Assembly (NCBI RefSeq): GCF_963665055.1
Contig: NZ_OY762015.1
Coordinates: forward strand, 2,211,501-2,275,500
Source: an uncultured Methanobacterium sp.
GTDB taxonomy: Archaea; Methanobacteriota; Methanobacteria; Methanobacteriales; Methanobacteriaceae
Length of the DNA: 64,000 nucleotides
Direction of reading: 5' to 3'
This document shows, one piece after another, positions 1 to 19,248 of the stretch (positions within the stretch are counted from its first letter, which is position 1; every line of letters begins with the position of its first letter). The translations under genes were made by a program, and so were the position numbers. Below the pieces are notes generated by a model. It saw only the letters and a list, made by a program, of their open reading frames with translations. It did no database searches and was not told the DNA's origin.

Positions 1-1541
<1,541 letters not shown>

Positions 1542-1658
1542 TTACTTGTAATGGAAAAATAAAAAGTGTAAGTTATACAACTTTTAAATCCATTTAAGAA
1601 ACCCAGCTATTTAATAAAAGATATCTAACTAATTAAACAAGTTCAAAAGGAGATTAAA

Positions 1659-2594
1659 ATGGTGGAACTGGAAGATTTACCTAATGTGGGAGAAAAAACC
1701 GCTCAAAAATTAAGAGATGCTGGTTTTGCTGATATGATGCGACTGGCCACAGCCACTGCCAAAGAACTCAGTGTTAAAGCTGAGATTGGTGAAGGAGTTG
1801 CAGAAAAGGTTATCGAAGCTGCTCGTAAGGCAGAACAGATTGACTTTGAAACAGCCCTGGATGTGATGGAACGCAGAAAAGATGTGGGCCACATAATCAC
1901 AGGGAGTACTGGTTTAGACGAGTTAATTGGAGGAGGAATAGAAACACAGGCAATAACCGAGGTTTTTGGAGAATTCGGATCAGGTAAAAGCCAAATATCC
2001 CATGAAATTGCAGTTACTGTGCAGTTACCCCCAGAAAAAGGAGGATTATGTGGAGAATGTGTTTTTATTGACACTGAAAACACTTTCAGGCCAGAAAGGA
2101 TAAAACAAATAGCAGAAGGGTTCAATCTAGATGTAGAAGAAGTTTTAGGTAAGATACATATTGCCAGGGCTTTTAATTCCGCCCACCAGATACTCATGGC
2201 TGATAAAGTCAACGAACTCATACAAAAAGGTGTGAATATTCGTCTGGTAATTGTTGATTCCCTTACTTCCCACTTCCGTGCAGAATATGTAGGAAGGGAG
2301 TCTTTAGCCAATCGACAACAGAAACTGAACCAGCACCTGCACACCCTGCAGAACATAGCCAACACCTACAACGTGGCCGTTTTTGTAACCAACCAGGTGC
2401 AGGCCCGTCCAGACGCCTTCTTCGGAAGCCCCACAAAGGCCATTGGAGGACACGTACTGGGACATGCATCAACCTACAGAATATGGCTCAAGAAAGGATT
2501 GGCAGGCAAACGTATTGCCCGTTTAATGGACAGCCCTCACCTGCCTGAAGGTGAAGCTGTGTTCAAGGTAGTTACCGAAGGAGTTGTTGATTAA
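1659..2594 (+). CDS. radA: DNA repair and recombination protein RadA
   Basis: Archaeal RecA/Rad51 recombinase that forms ATP-dependent filaments on ssDNA and drives strand exchange. The 311-residue length is normal for RadA. An N-terminal helix-hairpin-helix domain (LPNVGEKTAQKL, residues 7-18) is followed by the ATPase core with Walker A GEFGSGKS (104-111) and Walker B LVIVD (196-200). The DNA-binding loop region with NQVQARPD and the GGHVLGHAST stretch are present. The ATG is preceded by AAAGGAGAT. It has its own spacer after the RPA gene and lies on the same strand. Confidence 0.97.
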   Translation: MVELEDLPNVGEKTAQKLRDAGFADMMRLATATAKELSVKAEIGEGVAEKVIEAARKAEQIDFETALDVMERRKDVGHIITGSTGLDELIGGGIETQAITEVFGEFGSGKSQISHEIAVTVQLPPEKGGLCGECVFIDTENTFRPERIKQIAEGFNLDVEEVLGKIHIARAFNSAHQILMADKVNELIQKGVNIRLVIVDSLTSHFRAEYVGRESLANRQQKLNQHLHTLQNIANTYNVAVFVTNQVQARPDAFFGSPTKAIGGHVLGHASTYRIWLKKGLAGKRIARLMDSPHLPEGEAVFKVVTEGVVD

Positions 2595-4944
<2,350 letters not shown>

Positions 4945-4946
<2 letters not shown>

Positions 4947-4982
4947 GGGTTAACCCCCTTTTTTAACCTTTTTTTATTTTTA
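4945..4982 (+). terminator. Probable hdrA terminator
   Basis: A short inverted repeat around GGGTTAACCC overlaps the hdrA stop and is followed by three T-runs. This fits archaeal U-tract termination. The following stretch to 5278 is AT-rich spacer in which I see no gene. Confidence 0.5.
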
Positions 4983-5278
4983 TAATCCCACTTCTTAGAG
5001 AATCATCCTACTTTTAGAGTCCTATTTTTAAGTGTAATCTTAAGAATAATACTGTTTTTAAGAGTTATTTAGTGTTATTTTTAAAATTAATATAGCTAAA
5101 CAAACTTAAAAGTCAAATGCTATTTTTTATATTCTTTATTACTCCATATAATCAATTTAAATCCCAATTTAAGGAATTCTACTATATTCCCTACAATTAA
5201 TATGCAAAATTACCCATACTATTAAACGGAGTGTGATGAGTTTATTTTGAATTTTCAAAAAGAAAGGGGTGATTTATA

Positions 5279-5971
5279 ATGGAGTACCAGGAACTGGGTG
5301 AAAAACTAAAAAACATTCTTAAACTGGAAAGAGAACCTGTAGCCATGAAATGGGTTTCTCGAGAACCACGAAATATTCCCAAAGAAGAAGGAAAATCAAG
5401 ATTCTGCACTAAACTGGATAAAGCAATGAATGGAGAGATTTTCTATTCAACAGCTGATGAAGAAGAGTGTATGGGTGGCTTAAGGTACACTGGAATGAAA
5501 GATCCCTGCGAGTTCCCCAAAAACATGCAAAGTGGTTCATTTTTGGTCCCATCAGGAGTTTACAAAAGCATCCCTGCGGTGCAACGCTCCTGGAAAAATA
5601 ATCTGGCAGTTAGTCCTGGGATTTTCACTGCAATAATCTTCGCACCATTATCTAAGGCAGAATTTGAGCCAGACGTGATATTCATCGTTGGTAATGCCCA
5701 ACAGGGGATGGAACTGTTACACGCCAATGCTTATGACTCCGGATCACATGGTCTTGGAGCAGATTCCGGCCCAATATGTAGTTCTATGGCTGCTGTACCT
5801 TATCTAACTGGTAAAGTCACCTATGGATTTGGAGATATTGGTTCCAGGAATAACATGGATCTGGAAGCCGAGGAGATCATGGTCAGCCTTCCAGCAACCG
5901 ATCTGGAAAGGGTGATTGATAACCTGGAAGAAATGAAAACTAAAACATTTTTTAAGAGAAATGTTGCCTAA
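5279..5971 (+). CDS. DUF169 family protein
   Basis: A 230-residue soluble protein recognised as DUF169 (COG2043) by its N-terminal LKLEREPVAMKW stretch, the cysteine-containing RFCTKLDKA and EEECMGGLRYTG segments, and a C-terminal GSRNNMDLEAEEIMVSLP block. The family is common in methanogens and other anaerobes, and its biochemical role is not established. Cys43, Cys64, Cys77 and another near residue 162 could bind metal or act in redox chemistry, but that is inference. The ATG follows an AAGGGGTGAT ribosome binding site. It appears to be a single-gene unit. Confidence 0.85.
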   Translation: MEYQELGEKLKNILKLEREPVAMKWVSREPRNIPKEEGKSRFCTKLDKAMNGEIFYSTADEEECMGGLRYTGMKDPCEFPKNMQSGSFLVPSGVYKSIPAVQRSWKNNLAVSPGIFTAIIFAPLSKAEFEPDVIFIVGNAQQGMELLHANAYDSGSHGLGADSGPICSSMAAVPYLTGKVTYGFGDIGSRNNMDLEAEEIMVSLPATDLERVIDNLEEMKTKTFFKRNVA

Positions 5972-6145
5972 GCATTGAAAACTTAAAAATAATCCTTAAA
6001 CTTCTTTTTACTATTCTTTGAATATTGAACAGATGATTTGGAAAGTATTTATATTGCCTAAATTTTATAGTTCCCTATACTAAATTATCCCTATACCAAA
6101 CCTGTTAATGTAAGATCATATCATGATTTGGCCGGGAGGAAAATA

Positions 6146-7414
6146 ATGTCAAATAATGAAAAATACGCCCAGGAAATAAAGGATATTACCAAAAAACACC
6201 ACGAATGGATGAAAAATAGCATAAATCTCATTGCCAGTGAGAACATCACCAGCATCAGCGTTAGAGAGGCACTGGCCACTGACCTATCCCACCGGTATGC
6301 AGAAGGACTGCCCTGTCACCGATTGTATGAGGGATGCCAGTACATTGACGATATTGAAAACCTCACCATTGACCTATCCAAAAAACTGTATCACGCAGAA
6401 CACGCTAATGTACAACCCATATCAGGCGTAGTTGCCAACATGGGATCTTTTTTTGCATTAGCCCAACATGGTGATGGTATGATGGCCCTGGAAGTTCCAG
6501 TAGGAGGCCATATTAGTCACGCCAATGTTAGTGCAGCGGGTATCAGAGGTCTCAAAGTATCACCCCACCCCTTTGATGAAGAAAAAATGAACATAGATGC
6601 TGACGCCATGAAAAAGGAAATAGTCACCCGTAAACCAAAAATAGTCCTTTTAGGTGGTAGTTTATTCCTCTTCCCCCACCCTGTGGAAGAAGCCAAAGAA
6701 GCAGCAGATGAAGTGGGAGCCAAAGTAATGTACGATGGTGCACACGTTCTGGGACTCATTGCAGGAGGCCAGTTTCAGGATCCATTGAAAGAAGGTGCAG
6801 ATGTACTGGTGGGAAGTACCCACAAGACATTCCCCGGACCTCAGGGAGGTATAATCCTCTGTAAAGAAGAGTTAAGCAAAAAAATTGATGACGCGGTCTT
6901 CCCCGGTGTGGTAAGTAACCATCACCTCCATCACCTAGCTGCCCTTGGTATAGCAACTGCAGAAATGGCAGAGTTCGGAGCAGCCTATGCCCAGCAGATC
7001 ATTAAAAATGCCAAGGCACTGGCACAGAGTTTCCATGAACTGGGTTTCAATGTACTATGTGAAGATCTGGGATTCACTGAATCCCATCAGGTGGCCATGG
7101 ATGTTTCCAACATTGGAAAAGCCGCTAAGTTGGCTAAAGACCTGGAAGCAAATAATATAATCCTCAACAAGAATTTATTACCATGGGATGATGTCAACCG
7201 CTCGGATGACCCATCAGGTATACGTGTGGGAACACAGGAGTTAACTAGACGTGGATTAAAGGAATCACACATGGCAGAAGTAGCTGAACTTATAAGAAAG
7301 GTAGCCGTTGATGGTAAAGATGCTAAAAATGAAGTATCTGAGTTTATAAGTTCTTTCGACACTGTACATTATGCTTTCCGTGGTGACAGAGCCTACGACT
7401 ACATAGAATTTTAA
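6146..7414 (+). CDS. glyA: Serine hydroxymethyltransferase
   Basis: PLP enzyme interconverting serine and glycine. In methanogens the C1 carrier is tetrahydromethanopterin rather than folate (family knowledge). ATG 6146 is chosen over an in-frame TTG at 6128 because GGGAGG at 6134-6139 sits directly before it, giving 422 residues. The PLP lysine lies in STHKTFPGPQGG at about residue 227. The N-terminal NLIASEN motif, the RYAEGLP motif and the YDGAHVLGLIAGG block are all standard SHMT elements. The gene has spacers on both sides and looks monocistronic. Confidence 0.96.
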   Translation: MSNNEKYAQEIKDITKKHHEWMKNSINLIASENITSISVREALATDLSHRYAEGLPCHRLYEGCQYIDDIENLTIDLSKKLYHAEHANVQPISGVVANMGSFFALAQHGDGMMALEVPVGGHISHANVSAAGIRGLKVSPHPFDEEKMNIDADAMKKEIVTRKPKIVLLGGSLFLFPHPVEEAKEAADEVGAKVMYDGAHVLGLIAGGQFQDPLKEGADVLVGSTHKTFPGPQGGIILCKEELSKKIDDAVFPGVVSNHHLHHLAALGIATAEMAEFGAAYAQQIIKNAKALAQSFHELGFNVLCEDLGFTESHQVAMDVSNIGKAAKLAKDLEANNIILNKNLLPWDDVNRSDDPSGIRVGTQELTRRGLKESHMAEVAELIRKVAVDGKDAKNEVSEFISSFDTVHYAFRGDRAYDYIEF

Positions 7415-7492
7415 TTCATGTTGAATAATTCATCATGAAATGAATTTGAGTATCGTCAGAAAAATATATTCATGAATCATATCCCCTGAATT

Positions 7493-7508
7493 AAATTTCA
7501 TGAAATTT
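7493..7508. promoter_or_regulatory. Perfect 16-bp palindrome upstream of the flavoprotein gene
   Basis: AAATTTCATGAAATTT is a perfect palindrome centred on TTCATGAA. A second palindrome with the same core, ATTCATGAAT, lies at 7468-7477, and an interrupted version lies near 7427-7445. All are between glyA and the gene starting at 7597. Their position and shared core suggest an operator, but no regulator is known here. Confidence 0.35.
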
Positions 7509-7596
7509 ACATTACGACGACACAAAAAAATTCAACATTAACTTCTGAAATAGTCAGAGAATAGTTAACATCAAGTTGATTAACAAGAAGATAGTT

Positions 7597-8289
7597 ATGA
7601 AAATTGCTTGGGCATTCACCGGAGCCGGTCACCTGCTCTTGGAAAGTGTGGAAACACTGGAAAAAATTGCAGGGAAACACCAGGTCACTGTGCTGCTTTC
7701 AGGTGCTGGTGAAGAAGTGCTGAAGATGTACGGCCTTTTTAACCGTGTTAAAGCTGTTACCGGTGGTTATTATCAGGAGTTGATTCTGGAAAAAGATCAG
7801 ATGTGGAGTTATCCCATATCAGGTCGTTTTTCCCTAGGAAGATATGACCTGTTGATTGTTTCCCCTACCACTTCCAACACCATTGCCAAACTGGTGCATG
7901 GAATCGCAGACAGCCTGGTGACCAATGCAGTGGCCCAATCGGGTAAAGGGAAAATAAAAACCCTGATGGTGCCGGTGGATCTGGAATCCGGAGACCTGGA
8001 AACCGTCCTACCATCTAAACTGGAACTGGATCTGTGTCAGAACTGTTCTACTTGCGAGGCTGCAGCAGCATGCCCTCCAGATGCCATCACCCCTGGAGTG
8101 GAGATCAACCTCCTGAAATGCCAGGGATGTGCTGCATGTCAACTCGCATGTCCCTACGGGGCAGTGAGTGGAGGTAGCATTATCACCATCCACATGCGTG
8201 AAATTGACATTGAAAACACCCGGAAACTACACCAGCTGGAAGGAGTGGAAGTCTTAAAAGACCCATCAGATATTTTAACTTATTTTTAA
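7597..8289 (+). CDS. Flavoprotein with C-terminal 2[4Fe-4S] ferredoxin domain (MJ0208/DmrX-like archaeoflavoprotein)
   Basis: About 230 residues. The N-terminal part (MKIAWAFTGAGHLLLESV, later LLIVSPTTSNTIAKLVHG) is the flavoprotein fold of the archaeoflavoprotein/dihydromethanopterin reductase (acceptor) group. The C-terminal part has two ferredoxin motifs, CQNCSTCEAAAAC and CQGCAACQLAC. It likely passes electrons from ferredoxin-type donors through FMN, and a role in pterin or other methanogen redox chemistry is inferred from the family. ATG 7597 is preferred because homologues begin at MKI; an in-frame TTG at 7576 is the alternative. TTCATGAA palindromes upstream may regulate it. Confidence 0.8.
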   Translation: MKIAWAFTGAGHLLLESVETLEKIAGKHQVTVLLSGAGEEVLKMYGLFNRVKAVTGGYYQELILEKDQMWSYPISGRFSLGRYDLLIVSPTTSNTIAKLVHGIADSLVTNAVAQSGKGKIKTLMVPVDLESGDLETVLPSKLELDLCQNCSTCEAAAACPPDAITPGVEINLLKCQGCAACQLACPYGAVSGGSIITIHMREIDIENTRKLHQLEGVEVLKDPSDILTYF

Positions 8290-8506
8290 TTAATTTTTTA
8301 AATAACCAATTAATTTTTTAAATTGTTTCCTGACTTAAAAACTAATAATCAGTTTAATCCTTTTTTTTGTTCCTATATTTCTCATTTTACTGTCTTTAAA
8401 TTTCCTAGAACTCCAAAATTAATTAAGGATCAAAAACATATCAATATCAACAAAATCTTAATCAAAGTTAGAATTAGGTGATGAAAGTCAATAAGGGGGT
8501 ATAAAT

Positions 8507-8899
8507 TTGGTGGAAGAACATAAAAGAATTGATTTTCTTGTGGAAGAACTAAAAAGTGATGATTGGAAGGTTCGTGAAGATGCCGCTGAACTTTTAGGAG
8601 AAGTTGGTGAACCCGACGCAGTGCAACCTTTAATAAATGCCCTGGAAGATGAGGATTGGCATGTTAGAGAGGCAGCTGCACTTTCCCTGGGAATATTTGA
8701 AGATGACCGATCTGTAGAACCTTTGATTAGGCTCATGGCTGATGAAAAAGCTAATGTAAGATACGGAGCCGCGATCAGTCTCTCCATGATAGGTGACGAG
8801 CGTGCTGTGGATGTTTTAGAAAAGGCAACTGAAGATGAAAACTCAGTGGTTCGTAAAGTAGCAATAGTGGCCCTTAAAGAGGTTAAAAATCGCCTTTGA
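8507..8899 (+). CDS. HEAT-repeat (PBS-lyase type) protein
   Basis: A 130-residue protein made almost wholly of four tandem helical repeats of about 31 residues, each with the pattern DWKVREDAAELLGEVGEPDAVQPL (split here as DWKVREDAAELLGEV, then DAVQPLI). Such short HEAT-like proteins are usually protein-interaction scaffolds. No catalytic residues are visible. The start is TTG 8507, seven bases after GGGGG at 8495-8499; a GTG immediately follows as an alternative. It looks monocistronic. The partner is unknown. Confidence 0.85.
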   Translation: MVEEHKRIDFLVEELKSDDWKVREDAAELLGEVGEPDAVQPLINALEDEDWHVREAAALSLGIFEDDRSVEPLIRLMADEKANVRYGAAISLSMIGDERAVDVLEKATEDENSVVRKVAIVALKEVKNRL

Positions 8900-9053
8900 A
8901 TATCTATACTTGCCCTGTGAATATTTTGTTATATGCATAATTAGAATGAGCAAAATTAGAAATGACAATACCTAATTATGAATATTTATTTCAGGAATTA
9001 CTGCATAGAATGATACTGGATAGGAATGATACTGCATCAAGTAGGATGATAAC

Positions 9054-9482
9054 ATGGCAGATAATGTGCAACAAAAAATACTTGATCTTCTAGAAAAATA
9101 TGTTCAAGCCTATCACGAGAAAGATCTTGATGGCATTTTAAAGCTTTTTGCAGACCGTGATGATCTGGTATTAATTGGAACTGGATATGACGAATGGATC
9201 AAAGGCTATGAAGATATTCAATCCGGGTTTGAAAGAGATTTCAAGCAAGCAGACAATATACAGGTTAAGTTCAGAAAGGTTACAGTTTCATCTTTTGACA
9301 ATGTAGCCTGGTTGTCAGCTCACATGACTATGGATACCAGGGTAGATGGCCATGATATTTATCTTCCAGGTCGCCTAACTGCTGTGGTACTTAAAGTTGA
9401 GGGTGAATGGCTTTTCACACAACTTCATTATTCCCTACCCTCTGTTGAACAGGAAGAAGGCAAATCTTGGCCGGATATTTAA
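9054..9482 (+). CDS. SnoaL/NTF2-like domain protein
   Basis: A 142-residue protein with the cone-shaped NTF2-like fold signature. An N-terminal helix (LLEKYVQAYHEKDLDGILKLF) is followed by DDLVLIGTG, a YEDIQSGFERDF helix and three C-terminal strands (VAWLSAHMT, RLTAVVLKVEGEWLF, LHYSLP). Members of this group (DUF4440/SnoaL-like) include ketosteroid-isomerase-like enzymes and many small-ligand binders, so no substrate can be named. The ATG is preceded by AGGATGAT. A T-poor spacer separates it from the convergent gene downstream. Confidence 0.75.
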   Translation: MADNVQQKILDLLEKYVQAYHEKDLDGILKLFADRDDLVLIGTGYDEWIKGYEDIQSGFERDFKQADNIQVKFRKVTVSSFDNVAWLSAHMTMDTRVDGHDIYLPGRLTAVVLKVEGEWLFTQLHYSLPSVEQEEGKSWPDI

Positions 9483-9574
9483 AAAAACTAGCGATGCAAC
9501 AAGTTGATTATTGAAAAGTATAGAAAATAAGGATGAAAAAATAGAAAAAAATAATAAAACAGTTCCAACGGTTT

Positions 9575-9859
9575 TCAATCATCCATCAGATCAAATAAGT
9601 AGGCAGTCATTTCTAACTCCTCTCTTGCCAGATAATCTTCCAAACGATTTTTTGAATCTCCAGTACCAAAGGGGAAGTACTCCTCTTCAAAATAAACATT
9701 CATATACAATTCATTTTCTTTAACCGTGACTGGATCCTCCAAAAGCCCCTCTAATTTACGTAATTCTTCCTTACTGAGTCCTGTTACTTTGTAAGTCACG
9801 TAATATCTTTTCAAACTGTCTGAAAATCCGTAATCAATAATTTTTACTTTAAACTGCAA
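9575..9859 (-). CDS. Hypothetical 94-residue acidic protein
   Basis: No family recognised. The sequence is acidic and predicted alpha/beta (VKIIDYGFSDSLKRYYVTYKV, then SKEELRKLEGLLEDP). The start is TTG 9859, with GGGGGG six bases upstream, a convincing ribosome binding site. That favours this gene over the overlapping + strand ORF at 9511-9723. It lies convergent with the NTF2-like gene. The DUF192 gene begins about 120 bp upstream on the same strand, so the two could share a transcript. Confidence 0.6.
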   Translation of the reverse strand: MQFKVKIIDYGFSDSLKRYYVTYKVTGLSKEELRKLEGLLEDPVTVKENELYMNVYFEEEYFPFGTGDSKNRLEDYLAREELEMTAYLFDLMDD

Positions 9860-9980
9860 ATTAATCCCCCCATGTTCGGGCCTGGTTTTCTTTTTATTCC
9901 TGCCAATTTTTTATCCATTTATCAGCATTTCCCAATCACCTGAAATAATAATAACACCCCCATATTCATCACTCATATAC

Positions 9981-10352
9981 TCATGCAATTTCACAGGTGA
10001 AATCAAGTTCATCCCCAATTTGTGTGTTGGATTCAGCTAATTTACCCTTTTCCAGCTCAATAACATACCTGGCCGGTGCCACGGGAGTGTAAGTAGCCCA
10101 CGGATCTAAAGTGACAGTATCCACCACTTTCATGGCAGAATCAGTGAATACAACATCTAAGGGTATGCGCATGAAAAACATATGAATACCCGAGGCCCTT
10201 CGACTCCGATCTGATGGTAATTTTAGAATAAGAGCTCTTTCTAACTTTTTAACTAACATTAGTCCCTTGAAACGGGAGAAAAAGCTGTTGGCTACATCTG
10301 CATTTCCCAGGTTGGTGCCCTTAGTTTTATTTACTATAAACACATAACTCAT
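9981..10352 (-). CDS. DUF192 family protein
   Basis: About 123 residues. DUF192 is recognised from SRFKGLMLVKKL, the HMFFMRIPLDVVFTDS core and the VAPARYVIELEKG end. These small proteins often carry a signal peptide in bacteria, but none is visible here. Function is unknown. ATG 10352 (MSYVFIVNKTKG) is preferred as the family-like N-terminus; ATG 10376 is in frame and leaves only 35 bp before the divergent metK gene. Neither start has a clear ribosome binding site, so a leaderless transcript is possible. Confidence 0.8.
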   Translation of the reverse strand: MSYVFIVNKTKGTNLGNADVANSFFSRFKGLMLVKKLERALILKLPSDRSRRASGIHMFFMRIPLDVVFTDSAMKVVDTVTLDPWATYTPVAPARYVIELEKGKLAESNTQIGDELDFTCEIA

Positions 10353-10411
10353 AAAGATAGATTTTAACCTAATCATTATAATAGGTTTTTATAACATTAG
10401 AGGGATCTTGT

Positions 10412-11617
<1,206 letters not shown>

Positions 11618-11930
11618 AACATTCAATCCCTTTTATTTTTCTTTAAAATCTCAATTATTCTTTTATTTTTGAATCTACTTTATTCGAGATATTTTTATTG
11701 TAATTATCACTCCAGCCCATTCTTACGACTGCCCATCACAATTATAATAAAAGGATATAAAAGACCGCAAACAAAATTTGTTATGAATAGATCTTGCTAC
11801 GAGTAGATACTCATATGGATAAATCATTATGTTTCATAAAAGATCATCTAAAGTTAAAAATAGCCGGTTTGAGTTATTAATTAAGTAAACCACTTATTAT
11901 CAGAAACAATTATTACGAGGAGAATGTTAC
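11618..11930. other. Intergenic region between metK and ileS
   Basis: No credible ORF. It starts with T-rich runs (11628-11700) suited to metK termination. A TATA-like GATATAAAAG at 11754-11763 could drive ileS with a leader of about 140 nt. I see no T-box or other recognised RNA leader. Confidence 0.4.
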
Positions 11931-15074
<3,144 letters not shown>

Positions 15075-15492
15075 ACTCCTGAGAGGGTGAAAAGATGACT
15101 TTAACTGACACGGAAATGGAATACATCAAAGAAGAACTGGGAAGGGAACCCAACCCCCTGGAATATGGTATGCTGGATATAATGTTCTCTGAACACTGCT
15201 CCTATAAGAGCAGCCGGCCCATCCTGAAATTATTCCCCACCGAGGGTGAAAAAGTCATAATGGGCCCTGGAGACGATGCTGGTATCGTGGAACTCACCGA
15301 TGACCTGGCCTTGGTTATGGGCATGGAAAGCCACAACCACCCCTCAGCTGTAGAACCCTACGGAGGAGCAGGCACAGGTATTGGAGGAATCATAAGGGAC
15401 ATCATATCCATGGGAGCAATGCCAGTTGCCCTTCTTGATTCCCTGCGTTTTGGACCCATGAAGACCAGCGTTCACGTTACATCTTTGAATAC

Positions 15493-17310
<1,818 letters not shown>

Positions 17311-17417
17311 TGAGTTCATGAACTGTGAAATATAAACGACCTTGGTAATTAGAATGCATTGTAATAAGAAAGCATCAGGGAAATATAAAAATACATAAAA
17401 GTTCATGGTCTGATGAT

Positions 17418-17981
17418 ATGAATAAAGAACTCTGGAGGCAACTGATCCATGCTTCCGGAGTCTTCATCGTCATTCTCAGCTATTTTTTACCATCACAGCT
17501 GTTGATCATTCTCTGTGTGGCCATCCTGGTCTTCGTGGTCATAGTCTTCCGACTGGACCATCAGCACCATATTCCCTTTTTTTCTACTATTCTACGGGTT
17601 GCCAAACGTGACGAGGATGAAAGAGGATTTGTCTACTTTTTTATTGGAATTATAATAACCCTGTGCATATTCCAGTTTAACATGGCCATTGCCAATGCCG
17701 CTATCCTCATTCTGCTATTTGGGGATTCATCATCAACTCTTATCGGCAGGAGGTTTGGCCGAATAAAATTACCTTTTCAATCACATAAAACCCTTGAAGG
17801 GAGTTTAACATTCCTGGTAGTGGGATTCTTGGTTTCTCTCACCCAGTTACCTCTTATCCCTGCTTTTATTGGTGCACTGGCCGGTACCCTAACTGAGGCC
17901 TATAGTCCCATTGATGATAACGTACCTATACCCCTGATTTCAGCACTAGCAATTACTGGAGTAATATACTTCCTCATTTAA
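17418..17981 (+). CDS. Dolichol kinase / CTP-dependent lipid kinase-like membrane protein
   Basis: A 187-residue integral membrane protein with about five to six hydrophobic segments. It carries the diacylglycerol/polyprenol kinase (SEC59/DGK1-like) signature LFGDSSSTLIGRRFG followed by KTLEGS. The family phosphorylates isoprenoid or glycerolipid alcohols with CTP, so a role in archaeal dolichol or lipid metabolism is inferred. The ATG lies 107 bp after purL. It is convergent with the ABC exporter genes and separated from them by a strong hairpin. Confidence 0.8.
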   Translation: MNKELWRQLIHASGVFIVILSYFLPSQLLIILCVAILVFVVIVFRLDHQHHIPFFSTILRVAKRDEDERGFVYFFIGIIITLCIFQFNMAIANAAILILLFGDSSSTLIGRRFGRIKLPFQSHKTLEGSLTFLVVGFLVSLTQLPLIPAFIGALAGTLTEAYSPIDDNVPIPLISALAITGVIYFLI

Positions 17982-18019
17982 CACCCAATTTTGACTTCCG
18001 GATTTAACACCATTAAAAA

Positions 18020-18058
18020 AAAAAGGCAGTTACTTTCGGAAAATTTAATTGCCTTTTT
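18020..18058. terminator. Bidirectional hairpin terminator
   Basis: A 13-bp stem (AAAAAGGCAGTTA at 18020-18032 with TAATTGCCTTTTT at 18046-18058, one G-T pair) with a 13-nt loop lies between convergent genes. It gives a T-run on both strands, as expected for termination in both directions. Confidence 0.7.
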
Positions 18059-18074
18059 CAACCTTAAAAAAAAC

Positions 18075-19229
18075 TTACAATCTGATAGCCCTTTCATGGC
18101 GGAAGGACCGCACCGTGCCCACAAATATGAGGAAGGACATGATCAGTGTGGGCAGCAAGTATAACATGATTTCCGGTTGAATATTCGGAGATACTGCCAG
18201 CTTAACCATTAAAACCGTGGGTATAAAGTTGAACACTCCCTGAAAAATTTCGGATTTAACAAATAAGGGGATGAAAAGGATGAAAGTGGCAAATACCAGT
18301 ACCAATGTTATGGCAGAGTTGGCCTCTTTGGTGCTGTCCACCAGCATGGATATGAGTATCCCCAATCCAATGAAAGCCAGGCCCATGAAGAACAATACCA
18401 CTACCAGAAGAGCAGCATTGAATATGGGCACCCGGAGAAGATCAAGGACCGCTATCCATGCTATGCTCTGTATGAGTGAAAATAGTAGTATAGGAATTAT
18501 CTTACCAATAATTACCATGTAACTGGAGAGTGGAGTCATCAGAAGTACTTCAAAGGTTTTCCTCTCTTTTTCACCAACCACACTATCAGTTACAATGTTA
18601 CTGGCCATGAAGAAAGGTAAAAGGAGAATAAATGGCACTATAAACCCGTATATTACTTCCACAAAGTAGGGACTGTCCAGTGCCAGTGGTACCTGTTTAT
18701 CTTGATTTATTTTAACTTCCTGGAAGTTAACTGGGTTTTGAATTATAGTAACCTGGCTCTGGTTTAAACCTGCATTTTTCAGGGTGTTTTCGGTGTTGAA
18801 ATTGTCCACTGCATCACGGATCTTGGTGGATACCACTGGATAAAATACGTTGGAGTTATCCATTTGCACAATCACCTCTCCTGATGAAGAAAGATCAACA
18901 ACTGCCACCAGCTTCTTTCCAAGCTCAGCTTTAGCTTCATCAGTGGTGTTATAATAATTTAAAGTTATTTTCTCATCTTCCAGGTACTTTGAAAGGCTTG
19001 AACCCTCCAGGTTCTGTGGTAAACCAATGTTAAGAGCAGATGTAACTCCCGTCTGATCCAGTAGAGTCGGGTCACTGGCCACAGCAGCTACCGCCACTAG
19101 GCCCACTGCCCCTATGATTATGAAAACCTGAACCAGAACCACCAGTAAGTATATCTTGTTTTGTAGGATGTCCCTGGCTTCTTTCTTGGCCAGTGCCTTA
19201 ATTTTCCAGATGTTGGTGGGAATTTTCAT
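18075..19229 (-). CDS. ABC-2 type exporter permease
   Basis: A 384-residue membrane protein of the NatB/ABC-2 permease type. One TM segment lies near residues 25-50, then a roughly 150-residue extracytoplasmic domain, then five or six TM segments from about 195. The conserved block DSVVGEKERKTFEVLLMTPLSS precedes the second TM group. It is the last gene of a three-gene unit (ATPase, permease, permease), 19 bp after the upstream permease. Substrate unknown; Na+ or drug export is known for relatives. The stop sits just before the shared hairpin terminator. Confidence 0.88.
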   Translation of the reverse strand: MKIPTNIWKIKALAKKEARDILQNKIYLLVVLVQVFIIIGAVGLVAVAAVASDPTLLDQTGVTSALNIGLPQNLEGSSLSKYLEDEKITLNYYNTTDEAKAELGKKLVAVVDLSSSGEVIVQMDNSNVFYPVVSTKIRDAVDNFNTENTLKNAGLNQSQVTIIQNPVNFQEVKINQDKQVPLALDSPYFVEVIYGFIVPFILLLPFFMASNIVTDSVVGEKERKTFEVLLMTPLSSYMVIIGKIIPILLFSLIQSIAWIAVLDLLRVPIFNAALLVVVLFFMGLAFIGLGILISMLVDSTKEANSAITLVLVFATFILFIPLFVKSEIFQGVFNFIPTVLMVKLAVSPNIQPEIMLYLLPTLIMSFLIFVGTVRSFRHERAIRL

Positions 19230-19248
19230 GATTTTATGTCCTAGTTAA

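Noticed and set aside
9511..9723. 70-residue + strand ORF overlapping the 94-residue - strand gene
   Set aside because: The - strand gene has a strong GGGGGG ribosome binding site and protein-like composition; this ORF has neither.
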